Notes: generated from the sequence alone by a model not told the origin. Numbered from the stretch's first letter, positions 42,601 to 56,444 are shown. The stretch: DNA of 64,000 nt from Devosia sp. SD17-2 (GCF_029201565.1 NZ_CP104002.1:1505001-1569000), one strand, 5' to 3'. Made by a program: numbers and translations.

Positions 42601-45072
42601 ATGCCGCAAAAGCCGATCGTCTACGATGCTCCAATCCACGAGCCCCGTGCCATTACTGTTGAAGCCATTCAGGCTGAAATTCTTGAAAGGCTGATCTATT
42701 CCGTAGGTAAGGACCCCATTGTCGCCCGCCCGCATGACTGGCTGACCGCCACGATCCTGGCAGTGCGCGACCGTGTGATGGACCGCTGGATGGAGAGTTC
42801 GCGCGAGACCTGGCGGACTGCCAACAAGCGGGTCTACTACCTCAGCCTCGAATTCCTCATCGGCCGGCTCATGCGCGATGCAATGAGCAATGTGGGGCTG
42901 ATGGAGCCGGTGCAGCAGGCGCTGGCCAATCTCAATGTCGACCTCGGCGATCTGATTAATCTCGAGCCCGACGCGGCGCTCGGCAATGGCGGCCTTGGCC
43001 GCCTCGCAGCGTGCTTCCTAGAGTCCATGTCGTCGGTCGATATCCCCGCCTACGGCTATGGCATTCGCTATGTCCATGGGCTGTTCCGGCAGGAAATGAG
43101 CGAAGGCTGGCAGGTCGAGCTGCCCGAAGAGTGGCTTGCCCACGGCAATCCATGGGAATTCGAGCGGCGCGAAAGCACCTATGAGATCGGCTTTGGCGGA
43201 CACGTCAATCCGGTCCAGGATCCGGATGGCAGCATTCGTCAGGAATGGGAGCCCAACGAGCATCTGCTGGCGGTGGCCTATGACACGCCGATCGTCGGCT
43301 GGCGCGGCAAGCGGGTGAATACGCTGCGGCTATGGAGCGCGCAGCCGATCGACCCGATCCTGCTCGACAAGTTCAATTCCGGCGACCACATCGGCGCGCT
43401 CGAAGAAAGCGCCAAGGCAGAAGCGATCACGCGGGTGCTTTATCCGGCGGATTCAACGCCGGCCGGCCAGGAATTGCGCCTGCGTCAGGAGTTCTTTTTC
43501 TCCTCGGCATCGCTGCAGGACATCGTGCGACGGCATCTCCAGCAATATGGCGACCTCAGCTCGCTGCCAGAGAAAGTGGCCATCCAGCTCAACGACACGC
43601 ACCCGGCCATTTCGGTGGCCGAGCTCATGCGCATTCTCATCGATGACAATGGGATCAAGTGGGATCAGGCCTGGAAACTGTGCAAGGGCACGTTCGGCTA
43701 TACCAATCACACGCTCCTGCCCGAAGCGCTGGAAAGCTGGCCGGTGGCCCTACTGGAGCGGCTGCTCCCGCGGCACATGCAGATTATCTACCAGATCAAT
43801 GCAGAAGTGCTGACCGAGGCCCGGGTCAAGGCCGGGTTCAACGACCAGCAGGTGGCGACCATCTCTCTGATCGATGAGCATGGCGGTCGTCGCGTGCGCA
43901 TGGGGCAGCTGGCCTTTGTTGGCTCGCACTCGATCAATGGCGTCTCGGCGCTGCATACCGAGCTGATGAAGCAGACGGTTTTCGCCGACCTGCACAGGCT
44001 TTACCCCGAGAGGATCAACAACAAGACCAATGGCATCACGCCGCGGCGCTGGCTGCTGCAGTGCAATCCGAGCCTGACCAAGCTGGTCAGCGACCGTATT
44101 GGCCCAGAGTTCATGGACGATGTAGAGAAGCTGCACCTTCTGGCGCTCCACGCTGAGGACAAGGGGTTCCAGAAGCAGTTTGCGGCGGTGAAGTTCGCCA
44201 ACAAGCAGCGCCTCGCCAGGTTGATCAAGGACCGGCTCAATGTCACGGTGTCGCCCGAGGCGCTGTTTGACGTGCAGATCAAGCGCATCCACGAATATAA
44301 GCGCCAGCTCCTCAACATCATTCACGCGGTGGCGCTCTATGATGAAATCCGCGCCCATCCGGAGCGGGAATGGAAGCCGCACGTCAAAATTTTCGCGGGC
44401 AAGGCGGCGCCGAGCTATTGGAATGCCAAGCTGATCATCAAGCTGATCAACGACGTGGCGCGGGTCATCAATAATGACCCGGCCGTGCGCGGCCTGCTCA
44501 AGGTTGTGTTCCTGCCGAACTACAATGTGAGCCTCGCCGAAGTGATCGTGCCGGCGGCCGATCTCTCCGAGCAGATCTCGACCGCAGGCATGGAAGCGTC
44601 CGGTACGGGCAACATGAAGTTCATGGCCAATGGCGCCATCACCATCGGCACGATGGACGGCGCCAATGTCGAGATGCACAAGGAAGTAGGACCCGACAAT
44701 ATCGTCATCTTCGGGCTCTCGGCGCAGGAGGTCGAGGACAAGCGCAGCCGCAGCGAGGTACCGCGCTCGGCCATCGACAAGTCGCGCCGCCTGCGCGAGG
44801 CGCTCGAGTCCATCTCTTCCGGCGTGTTCTCGCCCGATGATCCCAACCGCTATCGTGATCTAATCGGCGGTCTCTATGACCATGACTGGTTCATGGTTGC
44901 CCGTGACTTCGACGCCTATTGGGCGGCGCAGGAAAAGGTCAGCCGGCTTTGGGCCAATCCCGACCGGTGGTGGGCGATGGCGATCCGCAATACGGCGAAC
45001 ATGGGGTTCTTCTCGTCGGATCGCACGATCAGACAATATGCCGGCGAAATCTGGGGTGTGCCCACGGCATAG
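42601..45072 (+). CDS. glgP: Glycogen phosphorylase
   Basis: An 823-residue GT35 phosphorylase, full length. Key regions are the glucan-binding NGGLGRLAACFLESM segment, the nucleotide and phosphate region, and the PLP lysine in EASGTGNMKFMANGA (about residue 670). It cleaves terminal alpha-1,4 glucose units to glucose-1-phosphate. First gene of the glycogen operon; 93 bp separate it from glgB. The start at 42601 has only a weak ribosome site. Confidence 0.96.
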   Translation: MPQKPIVYDAPIHEPRAITVEAIQAEILERLIYSVGKDPIVARPHDWLTATILAVRDRVMDRWMESSRETWRTANKRVYYLSLEFLIGRLMRDAMSNVGLMEPVQQALANLNVDLGDLINLEPDAALGNGGLGRLAACFLESMSSVDIPAYGYGIRYVHGLFRQEMSEGWQVELPEEWLAHGNPWEFERRESTYEIGFGGHVNPVQDPDGSIRQEWEPNEHLLAVAYDTPIVGWRGKRVNTLRLWSAQPIDPILLDKFNSGDHIGALEESAKAEAITRVLYPADSTPAGQELRLRQEFFFSSASLQDIVRRHLQQYGDLSSLPEKVAIQLNDTHPAISVAELMRILIDDNGIKWDQAWKLCKGTFGYTNHTLLPEALESWPVALLERLLPRHMQIIYQINAEVLTEARVKAGFNDQQVATISLIDEHGGRRVRMGQLAFVGSHSINGVSALHTELMKQTVFADLHRLYPERINNKTNGITPRRWLLQCNPSLTKLVSDRIGPEFMDDVEKLHLLALHAEDKGFQKQFAAVKFANKQRLARLIKDRLNVTVSPEALFDVQIKRIHEYKRQLLNIIHAVALYDEIRAHPEREWKPHVKIFAGKAAPSYWNAKLIIKLINDVARVINNDPAVRGLLKVVFLPNYNVSLAEVIVPAADLSEQISTAGMEASGTGNMKFMANGAITIGTMDGANVEMHKEVGPDNIVIFGLSAQEVEDKRSRSEVPRSAIDKSRRLREALESISSGVFSPDDPNRYRDLIGGLYDHDWFMVARDFDAYWAAQEKVSRLWANPDRWWAMAIRNTANMGFFSSDRTIRQYAGEIWGVPTA

Positions 45073-45165
45073 CCGAATTTCTCGCGGATCGGAGCCACGC
45101 GGGGAAACCAAAGGTCACCGCGCGTGGTTTACTATGGTGCACTAGTGGGGACCGGCGCCCTGGGG

Positions 45166-47364
45166 ATGAATGGCGTGAGCAAAGAAAACTGGCAGGCCGA
45201 TGCGCGTGAAGTCGAAGCAATCGTGGCGGGACGCCATGGCGATGCCTTCGCCTTTCTCGGCCTGCATGAAATCGACGGCAATTGGGTGCTGCGCGCCTTT
45301 ATTCCGCACGCTGAGGCTGTCACCGCCTATACGCTGGACGGCACAGAACTCAGCCATCTGTTCCCGCGCCATGCGGCGGGGTTCTTTGAAGGCAAGGTCA
45401 ATCTGGACCGGCGACAGCCCATTCGGTATCGCGCCAAGAATGCCGGCGGAGAATGGGATGCCTATGATCCCTATTCCTTTGGTCCGGTGCTCGGGCCTAT
45501 GGACGACTATTATATCGGCGAGGGCAGCCATCTGAGGCTGTTTGACAAGCTCGGCGCCCACGAGATGGAGTTCGAGGGCGTTCACGGCACCCATTTTGCG
45601 GTGTGGGCACCTAATGCGCTGCGTGTTTCGGTGGTGGGGACGTTCAACGATTGGGACGGACGGCGCCACCCGATGCGCAATCGCGGCGGTATCTGGGAAG
45701 TCTTTGTGCCGGTCGTTGGAACAGGCACGATCTACAAATATGAGATTGTCGGGCCGGACGGGAAAGTCCTGCCGCTCAAGGCCGATCCGTTTGCACGGCA
45801 GGCCGAGTTGCGGCCGCGCAATGGCTCGGTGGTGCCAGACCCGACGCCCTTCACCTGGACCGACGACAAATATATGCGCGAGCGGTCAAGCCGGGATTGG
45901 CGGCGCACGCCGATGTCGATTTATGAAGTGCATCCCGGATCGTGGCGGCGGCGGGCCGACGGCAGTTTTCTCAGCTATGACCAGTTGGCCGAGCAGCTGA
46001 TCCCCTATGCGGCGGACATGGGCTACACCCATATCGAGCTCCTGCCGATCAGCGAGCATCCATACGATCCGAGCTGGGGCTATCAACCAACCGGGCTCTA
46101 TGCACCAACGGCGCGGTTCGGTGATCCGGCGGGGTTTGCCCGGCTGGTCAATGCCGCCCATGAGGCAGGGCTTGGCGTCATCCTGGACTGGGTGCCGGCG
46201 CATTTCCCGACCGACGAATTCGGTCTCAGCAATTTCGACGGCACGGCGCTCTACGAGCATTCCGATCCACGGCAGGGTTTCCACCCCGACTGGAACACGG
46301 CGATCTATAATTTTGGTCGCAAGGAGGTTTCGGCCTTCCTCACCAATAATGCGCTGTTCTGGTTCGAGAAATTCCACATCGACGGGCTGCGCGTCGATGC
46401 CGTGGCGTCAATGCTCTATCTCGATTATTCGCGCCAGCCGGGGCAGTGGGTGCCCAACAAGCATGGCGGTAACGAGAACCTCGAAGCGGTTGCGTTCCTG
46501 CAGCGGGTCAATGCCGAGGTCTACAAGCAGTTTCCCGGCGCATTCATGATCGCTGAGGAGTCTACCTCATGGCCGGGCGTCAGCCAGCCAACCTACACCG
46601 GCGGGCTGGGCTTCGGCTTCAAGTGGAACATGGGCTTCATGAACGACACGCTGCGGTTCATGGCGCGCAGCCCGATCCACCGGCGCTACCATCACAACGA
46701 CATGACCTTCGGCCTCGTCTACGCCTTCAGCGAGAATTTCGTGCTGCCGCTGAGCCATGACGAGGTGGTGCATGGGAAGGGTTCGCTGCTCGACAAGATG
46801 CCGGGCGACGAGTGGCAGCAGTTTGCCAATCTGCGCGCCTATCTGGCGTTCATGTGGGGGCACCCGGGCAAGAAGCTGCTGTTCATGGGCCAGGAGTTTG
46901 CCCAACGCGCCGAATGGGCCGAGGGCAAGGGGCTCGACTGGTGGCTGCTCGATGCCGCGCCGCATGAGGGCATGCGCCGCCTCGTGGCCGATCTCAATGC
47001 CGCCTACCGGAGCCTTCCGGCCCTGCATGAGCGCGATTGCGAGCCGGACGGGTTCGAATGGGTCATCGGCAATGACCAGGCCAACTCCGTGTTGGCATGG
47101 CTGCGCAAGGCACCGGACGCCGAGCCGGTGCTGGTCATCTCCAATTTCACGCCGGTCCCGCGTGAACACTACAAGGTGCCGCTGCCCAAGGCAGGGCGGT
47201 GGATCGAAAGGATCAATACTGACGCCGGATGGTACGCAGGGGGGAATACGGGCAACCAGGGGGGCATAATCGCCCGCGAGGTGACGGGGCAGCACTGGCC
47301 GGCGGAAGCCGAGCTCTATCTGCCGCCGCTGGCAACCCTTTTCCTGAAATACGATCCGGATTGA
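45166..47364 (+). CDS. glgB: 1,4-alpha-glucan branching enzyme
   Basis: A 732-residue GH13 branching enzyme. It has an N-terminal extra domain plus CBM48 (HFAVWAPNALRVSVVGTFND), then the barrel with nucleophile Asp in DGLRVDAVASMLYLDYSR, acid/base Glu in MIAEESTSWPG and third Asp in LPLSHDEVVHGKGS. It makes alpha-1,6 branches in glycogen. The start is set at the ATG at 45166; a GTG at 45124 and a GTG at 45175 are alternatives, none with a strong ribosome site. Confidence 0.95.
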   Translation: MNGVSKENWQADAREVEAIVAGRHGDAFAFLGLHEIDGNWVLRAFIPHAEAVTAYTLDGTELSHLFPRHAAGFFEGKVNLDRRQPIRYRAKNAGGEWDAYDPYSFGPVLGPMDDYYIGEGSHLRLFDKLGAHEMEFEGVHGTHFAVWAPNALRVSVVGTFNDWDGRRHPMRNRGGIWEVFVPVVGTGTIYKYEIVGPDGKVLPLKADPFARQAELRPRNGSVVPDPTPFTWTDDKYMRERSSRDWRRTPMSIYEVHPGSWRRRADGSFLSYDQLAEQLIPYAADMGYTHIELLPISEHPYDPSWGYQPTGLYAPTARFGDPAGFARLVNAAHEAGLGVILDWVPAHFPTDEFGLSNFDGTALYEHSDPRQGFHPDWNTAIYNFGRKEVSAFLTNNALFWFEKFHIDGLRVDAVASMLYLDYSRQPGQWVPNKHGGNENLEAVAFLQRVNAEVYKQFPGAFMIAEESTSWPGVSQPTYTGGLGFGFKWNMGFMNDTLRFMARSPIHRRYHHNDMTFGLVYAFSENFVLPLSHDEVVHGKGSLLDKMPGDEWQQFANLRAYLAFMWGHPGKKLLFMGQEFAQRAEWAEGKGLDWWLLDAAPHEGMRRLVADLNAAYRSLPALHERDCEPDGFEWVIGNDQANSVLAWLRKAPDAEPVLVISNFTPVPREHYKVPLPKAGRWIERINTDAGWYAGGNTGNQGGIIAREVTGQHWPAEAELYLPPLATLFLKYDPD

Positions 47365-47417
47365 ACCGACTATAATGGCAATGTCCCGGGGGAGCCGGGC
47401 GACGTGGAGGGAAGAAA

Positions 47418-48685
47418 ATGGCTGATTACAGGGTACCATCGCCATTGGCCCGCGAGGCGATGGCCTATGTGCTGGCCGGGGGACGCGGAACACGGCTGAT
47501 GGAGCTGACCGATCGGCGCGCCAAGCCGGCTGTCTATTTCGGGGGCAAGTCGCGCATCATCGACTTTGCGCTCTCCAATGCCATCAATTCAGGCATCCGC
47601 CGTATCTCCGTGGCAACGCAGTACCAGGCGCACAGCCTGATCCGCCACTTGTCTCGCGGCTGGAACTTCCTGCGCCAAGAACGTAACGAGAGCTTTGACG
47701 TACTGCCCGCGAGCCAGCGTGTGGCCGAGGACATGTGGTATGCGGGCACGGCTGACGCCGTGTTCCAGAACATGGACATTATCGAGGACTACGGCGCCCG
47801 CTATATCGTTATCCTGGCCGGCGACCATATCTACAAGATGGACTACGAAATCATGCTCCGCCAGCATGTGGATACGGGCGCGGACGTGACCATCGGGTGC
47901 CTTGAAGTGCCGCGCAAGGAGGCCTCGGCCTTTGGCGTGATGCATGTCGACGGGCGCGACCGGGTGATCGACTTTGTCGAAAAACCCAAGGACCCGCCGT
48001 GCATCCCGGATCGGCCGGACACGGCGCTGGCGTCCATGGGCATCTATGTCTTCGAGACGCGCTTCCTGATGGAGCAATTGCGCCGCGATGCCGCGACCGA
48101 GGGCTCGAGCCGGGACTTCGGCAAGGACATCATCCCCTATATCGTCAAGAACGGCACAGCCTGGGCGCACCGGTTCACGCGCTCCTGCGTCCGCTCCAGC
48201 AATGAGAGCGTGGCCTATTGGCGCGACGTGGGCACGGTGGATGCCTATTGGAAGGCCAATATCGACCTCACTGACATCAACCCGCAGCTCGACCTCTATG
48301 ATCGCGACTGGCCGATCTGGACCTATGCCGAAATAACCCCGCCGGCCAAGTTTGTGCATGATTTTGATGGTCGACGCGGCTCTGCGGTGAATTCGCTGGT
48401 GTCGGGCGACTGCATCATTTCGGGCGGGCATCTGCAGCGGACGCTGTTGTCCACCGGTAGCCGGGTCCACTCCTATTCCGTGCTGGAAGAAGCGGTGGTG
48501 CTGCCCTATTGCGATATCGGGCGCAGTGCGCGATTGAAGAAGGTCGTGATCGACCGCGGTGTCAGCGTGCCCGAGGGACTGGTCGTCGGCGAGGACCCTG
48601 AATTCGATGCCAAATGGTTCCGGCGGACGGCGGACGGGGTGACACTGATTACGCAAGCCATGATCAATCGGTATCTGGCCGACAG

Positions 48686-48689
<4 letters not shown>
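47418..48689 (+). CDS. glgC: Glucose-1-phosphate adenylyltransferase
   Basis: A 423-residue ADP-glucose pyrophosphorylase. The nucleotide-binding N-terminus is [16 protein letters not shown] with [20 protein letters not shown], the sugar site lies in GTADAVFQN, and a left-handed beta-helix domain follows. It makes ADP-glucose, the committed step for glycogen. A good ribosome site (GGAGGGAA) precedes it, and a TATAAT at 47371-47376 could be part of an internal promoter. The stop overlaps glgA by 4 bp. Confidence 0.96.
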
Positions 48690-51759
<3,070 letters not shown>

Positions 51760-51769
51760 GCATGAATGA

Positions 51770-53779
51770 ATGACTATCCACATTGTGCCCGGCGCCGGGT
51801 CTATCGAAACGCTCGGCGCCACACCCGTCCCGGGTGGGGTGAACTTTGCCGTTTATTCGGAGGCGGCGCAGGCCATCTGGGTCTGCCTGTTTGACAGCAA
51901 TGACCGGGAAATCGGGCGATACCAGCTGGATGTGAAGGCGGACAATATTTTCGCTGGTCTTGTCGCTGGTATCGGGCCGGGCGCACGCTACGGGTTACGG
52001 GCGGATGGCGCCTATGACCCGGACCAAGGCCTGTTTTTTGATCCGGCGAAGCTGCTGGTTGATCCCTATGCGCGCCAGCTGGATCGGGAATTTGCCTATT
52101 CGCCGCGCCTGAGGATGCCGCGAGAGGCCAATTTCGATACGTCCATTCTGGTGCCCAAGGCGATCGTTCCGGGGGCGGGGGCGGCTCCTGCGGTGCCGCG
52201 AAAGAAGGCGCCGGGGACATTCTACGAGCTCAATGCGCGCGGCTACACCAAGCGCCATCCGGCTGTACCCGAACGGGTACGAGGGACGCTTGAGGGGCTG
52301 ACGGCAAAGCCCGTTGTCGAGCATCTCAAGCGCGTCGGGGTCGACACGGTGCAGCTGATGCCCATCGCGGCGTGGATCGATGAGCGGCATCTGCCGCCAC
52401 TCGGTCTTGCCAATGCCTGGGGCTATAATCCCATCACCTATTTCGCGGTGGATCCGCGCCTCGCGCCGGGCGGCATGGCCGATCTGCGGGCGATGACCGA
52501 CGTCTATCGCAAGGCCGGGATCTCGGTGATCCTCGACGTGGTTTATAACCACACCGGCGAGAGTGACGCCGAGGGTCCCATCGTCAGCATGATGGGGCTC
52601 GACCCGCACAGCTATTATCGCTTCGTGCCGGTCGATGGGCGGCAGGTGCTGGTCAATGATGCAGGCACCGGCAATACACTACGGTGCGACCATCCCGCGG
52701 TGCAGCGGCTGGTGATCGAGAGCCTCCGCGCCTTTGTCGAAGAGGGCGGTGTTTCCGGCTTCCGCTTTGATCTGGCGACCATTCTGGGGCGCGAGCCGGG
52801 GTTCAATCCCAATGCCGAGATGATCCGGCTGATCAAGGAAGACCCGCTGCTGAGCCAGTGCATCCTCGTCGCCGAACCCTGGGACCCGGGACCGGGTGGT
52901 TATGCGCTGGGTCAGTTCGGGCGCGAGTTTTTTGAGCACAACGACACATATCGCGATGAGGTCCGAGCCTTCTGGCAAGGGCAGAATGGCCGCATCGGCT
53001 CGCTGGCCGGCAAGATTGCGGGGTCATCGGAGATTTTTGACCGAGATGGCCGCAAGCCCAGCCATGGCGTCAACTTTCTGGCCGTGCATGATGGTTTTAC
53101 CCTGCGCGATCTCGTCAGCTACAGCCACAAGCACAATGGCGCCAATGGCGAAGACAACCGTGATGGCCACGACGCGAATTATTCGTGGAATTGCGGGGCC
53201 GAGGGCGAGAGCACTGACGAGGTGATTAATAGCGCCCGCAAGCGCGACGTGAAAGCGCTGCTGGCAACGCTGTTCCTGTCGCGCGGGACCCCGCTGATGC
53301 AGCAGGGTGACGAAATGTTCCGCACGCAGAAGGGTAATAACAATGCCTATGCGCAGGACAATGAGATCACCTGGCTCGACTGGGACAGGACCGACGACGG
53401 CATTGCCGAGCTGACCGCAGGGCTCATTGCCTTTCGAAAGGCGCATCCGGCGATCACCCATGACCATTGGCTCACCGGTCGCGAGCACCATGGGGTTCGC
53501 GACGTCGTGTGGCTGCACCCGGATGGACGGGAGATGACAGAGGGCGACTGGAACGATCCGGCCGGCTCGGTTCTGGGTGCGCATCTTCGGCACAAGGAGG
53601 ATGAGGTCATCGTCTGGATCAACCGCCGGATCGAGCCGGTGGTGGCCCATCTCCCGGAGGGTGACTGGTCCGTCGGCATTGTCTCGGACGAAACGGGCAG
53701 CCTCGTGCTCACGCAAGGCACGGCGACGCTGCCGCCGCGCTCGGTGGTGGCTCTGGTGCGACCTGCGGCCGAAAGCTAG
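51770..53779 (+). CDS. glgX: Glycogen debranching enzyme
   Basis: A 669-residue GH13 isoamylase-type debranching enzyme. It has an N-terminal CBM48 (GVNFAVYSEAAQAIWVCLFD), then the barrel with nucleophile Asp in GFRFDLATILGRE, Glu in ILVAEPWDPGPGG and Asp in LAVHDGFTLRDLVSY. It hydrolyses alpha-1,6 branches of limit dextrin left by GlgP. Last gene of the glycogen operon; it ends convergent with, and overlapping by 4 bp, the GNAT gene on the other strand. Confidence 0.95.
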   Translation: MTIHIVPGAGSIETLGATPVPGGVNFAVYSEAAQAIWVCLFDSNDREIGRYQLDVKADNIFAGLVAGIGPGARYGLRADGAYDPDQGLFFDPAKLLVDPYARQLDREFAYSPRLRMPREANFDTSILVPKAIVPGAGAAPAVPRKKAPGTFYELNARGYTKRHPAVPERVRGTLEGLTAKPVVEHLKRVGVDTVQLMPIAAWIDERHLPPLGLANAWGYNPITYFAVDPRLAPGGMADLRAMTDVYRKAGISVILDVVYNHTGESDAEGPIVSMMGLDPHSYYRFVPVDGRQVLVNDAGTGNTLRCDHPAVQRLVIESLRAFVEEGGVSGFRFDLATILGREPGFNPNAEMIRLIKEDPLLSQCILVAEPWDPGPGGYALGQFGREFFEHNDTYRDEVRAFWQGQNGRIGSLAGKIAGSSEIFDRDGRKPSHGVNFLAVHDGFTLRDLVSYSHKHNGANGEDNRDGHDANYSWNCGAEGESTDEVINSARKRDVKALLATLFLSRGTPLMQQGDEMFRTQKGNNNAYAQDNEITWLDWDRTDDGIAELTAGLIAFRKAHPAITHDHWLTGREHHGVRDVVWLHPDGREMTEGDWNDPAGSVLGAHLRHKEDEVIVWINRRIEPVVAHLPEGDWSVGIVSDETGSLVLTQGTATLPPRSVVALVRPAAES

Positions 53780-54228
53780 CCGGGGACTTCCACCATGCCA
53801 AGCCGCGTATAGAGCCGGCGGGCGGCAGTGTTTTCGGGTTCAACCTTGAGGTCGACATAGTCGGCGCCGCGTTTGGCGAAGAGGCCGAAGGCATGTGTCA
53901 TCAAGGCGGCACCAATACCCCGCCCCCGGAAGGTGGGAGCGACCGCCAGGTCCTTGATGAAATTGCTGGTCCAGCACTGGATGAAGCCGGCAACCGTTCC
54001 GTCTTCCGCGACAGCGGCGACGCAAAGGCCGGGGTCGTATTCGCTGTCGGTGACGAGATTGCCGTGCCAGTCGGGGAACGGCGCGATGCGGCCGGGGAGG
54101 GCTTCTTCGAGAACAGCGTGCGCTAGGCGCGGATCGATGCTGCTCAGTTCCACCGGTCGGAGTCCAAGGGGCCAGGAGGCAGCCATGATCGGACCGGCAA
54201 GAATCTTGCGCAGCCGCAGATGGCTCAC
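53776..54228 (-). CDS. GNAT-family N-acetyltransferase
   Basis: A 150-residue GNAT protein. The acetyl-CoA-binding motif A is KDLAVAPTFRGRGIGAALMTH (kept here as DLAVAPTFRGRGIGAALM), followed by VEPENTAARRLYTRLGM, a typical motif B. Start is GTG at 54228, next to the ureG stop; the ATG at 54186 is possible but has no ribosome site. It may be translated from the urease transcript. Substrate unknown. Confidence 0.82.
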   Translation of the reverse strand: MSHLRLRKILAGPIMAASWPLGLRPVELSSIDPRLAHAVLEEALPGRIAPFPDWHGNLVTDSEYDPGLCVAAVAEDGTVAGFIQCWTSNFIKDLAVAPTFRGRGIGAALMTHAFGLFAKRGADYVDLKVEPENTAARRLYTRLGMVEVPG

Positions 54229-54861
54229 TTACTCGGCCGCCTCAGCGACAAAGCCGCCGTGCTTTTCGATGAAGCCGATGATCTGGTTGAGGCTCTCGCG
54301 GCGCAGCAGGTCGGTGAAGACATAGGGCCGGCCATCGCGGATTTTTTGCGTGTCGCTCTCCATGACTTCGAGGCTGGCGCCGACATAGGGCGCGAGATCG
54401 GTGTGGGTGATGACGAGGAGATCGGAGCGCGAGATTGCCGGGCCACCCTTGCGCGGGATCTTTTCGCCCTGGGCGACCGAGATGACGTAGATGGTCAGGT
54501 CCGCAAGGTCTGGCGAGAAGGTCGCTGCCAGATTGTCGCCGCCGCTTTCGATCAGGATGATGTCGAGGTCGGGGAATTTGCGATTGAGCTCGTCAATGGC
54601 AGCCAGGTTCAGCGAGGCGTCTTCGCGAATGGCGGTGTGCGGGCAGCCGCCGGTTTCAACGCCGACAATGCGGTCTTCGGAGATGGCCTGAACCCGCGAG
54701 AGGATCAGCGCGTCTTCCTTGGTGTAGATATCGTTGGTGACCACGGCCATCGAGTAGCGATCCCGCATGGCCTTGAGCAGCATTTCGCACAGCGTGGTCT
54801 TGCCCGAGCCGACCGGCCCACCAATGCCGATACGCAGCGGACCGTTGAGGCTCTTGGACAT
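54229..54861 (-). CDS. ureG: Urease accessory GTPase UreG
   Basis: A 210-residue SIMIBI-class GTPase. The P-loop is [12 protein letters not shown] (about residues 12-23), the nickel/zinc-site motif is GCPHTAI, and switch/Walker [11 protein letters not shown] follows. It supplies GTP-driven Ni2+ delivery to the urease active site with UreD, UreE and UreF. Separated from ureF only by a small membrane-protein gene. Confidence 0.97.
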   Translation of the reverse strand: MSKSLNGPLRIGIGGPVGSGKTTLCEMLLKAMRDRYSMAVVTNDIYTKEDALILSRVQAISEDRIVGVETGGCPHTAIREDASLNLAAIDELNRKFPDLDIILIESGGDNLAATFSPDLADLTIYVISVAQGEKIPRKGGPAISRSDLLVITHTDLAPYVGASLEVMESDTQKIRDGRPYVFTDLLRRESLNQIIGFIEKHGGFVAEAAE

Positions 54862-54872
54862 GGAAGGTTCTC

Positions 54873-55304
54873 CTAGACGAGGCGAAGGGCGATAAGGGCG
54901 AAAAAGCCGAGGCCGATGAACAGGCAGAGCGGCGAGTAGACCCGACGATCGTTAAGGCGGAAAATCGGTTCCGCCGTGATCGCCTGCCACTGCGGCGTGT
55001 AGCCGATGACACCGCGGGCAACGAAGATGGCGCCGAAGAGGCCGCCGACGAGATTGAGCGCCATGCCGCCGCCCTCAGGGTCGGCGATGGCAAGCGCGAT
55101 CATCGAGGCGTAGAAGGTGGCGATGGCGACGGCCAAGGTCAGCAGGCGGTTCGGCATCTTTTCGATGCCGGTAAAACCGACCACGGTCTGAGCCAGCAAT
55201 TTCTGATCGCGCAAGGGCCATGAAAAGCCGATGGCCCAGACGAAATGGGCGAGGGAGACAGCCAACAGGGCGATACAAACGAAGGCGGCAATGAGCATGC
55301 TCAT
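54873..55304 (-). CDS. DUF3995-like membrane protein in urease operon
   Basis: A 143-residue protein with four predicted membrane helices, resembling DUF3995 ([13 protein letters not shown] near the N-terminus, [22 protein letters not shown] near the end; quoted in part). Its ATG overlaps the ureF stop and it ends 11 bp before ureG, so it is cotranscribed inside the accessory-gene block. A part in nickel or urea transport is possible but unsupported; it may be a passenger. Confidence 0.7.
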   Translation of the reverse strand: MSMLIAAFVCIALLAVSLAHFVWAIGFSWPLRDQKLLAQTVVGFTGIEKMPNRLLTLAVAIATFYASMIALAIADPEGGGMALNLVGGLFGAIFVARGVIGYTPQWQAITAEPIFRLNDRRVYSPLCLFIGLGFFALIALRLV

Positions 55305-55957
55305 GAGCGGAAAATCCTCGTCGCCAGGGTTTCGTGCTTCATCTGGGCGATATCAGCGCCATAAGCGACGCTGCCGATATCGTCTAGTGTCGCTGCCAGA
55401 CAAAGTTCGGCAATCTGTGCGATTTCCGGCTCCAGCGACGCCATGATGGAGAGACCATCGGTCTGGCCGATTGGGACCAGACGCACGGCCACCGAGACCT
55501 GTCCGTGGATGGTTGCCGTGAGGTAGGCCAGGAGGGTTGAAGTGAGGTCGACCGCGTGGCTGGCGGCGATTGCGCCTACAGCAATAGGGTAGGGGCAGGC
55601 TTCGGGCAGGGCCGCTGGCGCAGTGCTGGGCCAGGCGGCGCTGGCAAGGATGAAGGCGCGACCGGTCTGCAGCGTTTCGGCATGGCGTTCGCTGGAGGGC
55701 GTGAGCGCGAGGCAGAGATCGGCGAGCTCTGCCAATTGGGCCGGGTTGGCAAAGTGACGGTGCGCATGGGCCAGCAGGATGGCGTCATTGCGCAGGCCGC
55801 CATGGTGGAGGCTGCCGGAAATCCAGTCCTCGGCGCTGGCGCGATCCTGCACGCGACCATCGACAATGGCGGTTTCGAGCCCGGCCGACCAGGCGAAGGC
55901 GCCTACCGGAAAAGCCGGGGAGAGCCAGGTCAGGAGTTTTTGCAGCGCGGCACTCAC
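55301..55957 (-). CDS. ureF: Urease accessory protein UreF
   Basis: A 218-residue all-helical UreF (LLTWLSPAFPVGAFAWSAGL at the start, quoted to show the SPxFPxGxF motif; C-terminal [20 protein letters not shown]). It bridges UreD and UreG in the urease activation complex. It overlaps ureE and the downstream DUF3995 gene by 4 bp each, so translation is coupled. Confidence 0.95.
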   Translation of the reverse strand: MSAALQKLLTWLSPAFPVGAFAWSAGLETAIVDGRVQDRASAEDWISGSLHHGGLRNDAILLAHAHRHFANPAQLAELADLCLALTPSSERHAETLQTGRAFILASAAWPSTAPAALPEACPYPIAVGAIAASHAVDLTSTLLAYLTATIHGQVSVAVRLVPIGQTDGLSIMASLEPEIAQIAELCLAATLDDIGSVAYGADIAQMKHETLATRIFRS

Positions 55958-56427
55958 GGGCGGGCGAGCAAGGCGTGGGCGCCATCGGCGTGGCTATGGC
56001 TGTGATAGGCGCCATGCTCGGCAAAGAAAGGCTCAGTCACATTGCTCACCGTGGCGCCAAGTCCCTCAAGCATGGTTTTGAGGACATGGTCGCGCTTGAT
56101 GAGGATGCGATGCTCATCAAGCTGGGCCGGGGTGTGGCGATTGCCGATATGCCAGGCGAGCCGGATGAGATGGGCCGTGTCGCGGGCGCGGATTTCGTAA
56201 AGAAGCTCCGGTGCGGCGACGATTGCCACATCGCTGCCATTGTCCAACTCCAGCCGCTGGCCATGCTCGAGCGTTGTCACTTGCGGCAGATCCAGCAGGA
56301 CTTCCGTGCCTTTTGCGCCGCGCAGTAGCTTGCGCCGGACACGGCGCTCGTCGTGGTCCAGCGTGATCGTGTCGATGGGCGCTTCGCGTCTGTCGGCAGC
56401 GGCGTGGAGGGCAATGACGGCGTGCAT
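55954..56427 (-). CDS. ureE: Urease nickel metallochaperone UreE
   Basis: A 157-residue UreE: peptide-binding N-domain (TITLDHDERRVRRKLLRGAK, then DLPQVTTLEHGQRL) and metal-binding C-domain (AWHIGNRHTPAQ, with the conserved His of the dimer nickel site). It ends in a short His-containing tail (HSHSHADGAHALL) that could bind extra nickel. It passes Ni2+ to UreG. Stop overlaps the ureF start. Confidence 0.95.
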   Translation of the reverse strand: MHAVIALHAAADRREAPIDTITLDHDERRVRRKLLRGAKGTEVLLDLPQVTTLEHGQRLELDNGSDVAIVAAPELLYEIRARDTAHLIRLAWHIGNRHTPAQLDEHRILIKRDHVLKTMLEGLGATVSNVTEPFFAEHGAYHSHSHADGAHALLARP

Positions 56428-56444
56428 AGGGGCGGTCGTTCCAG

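Noticed and set aside
47371..47376. Strong internal promoter before glgC
   Set aside because: TATAAT is perfect, but no acceptable -35 box lies 16-18 bp upstream, so it is mentioned only as a possibility under glgC.
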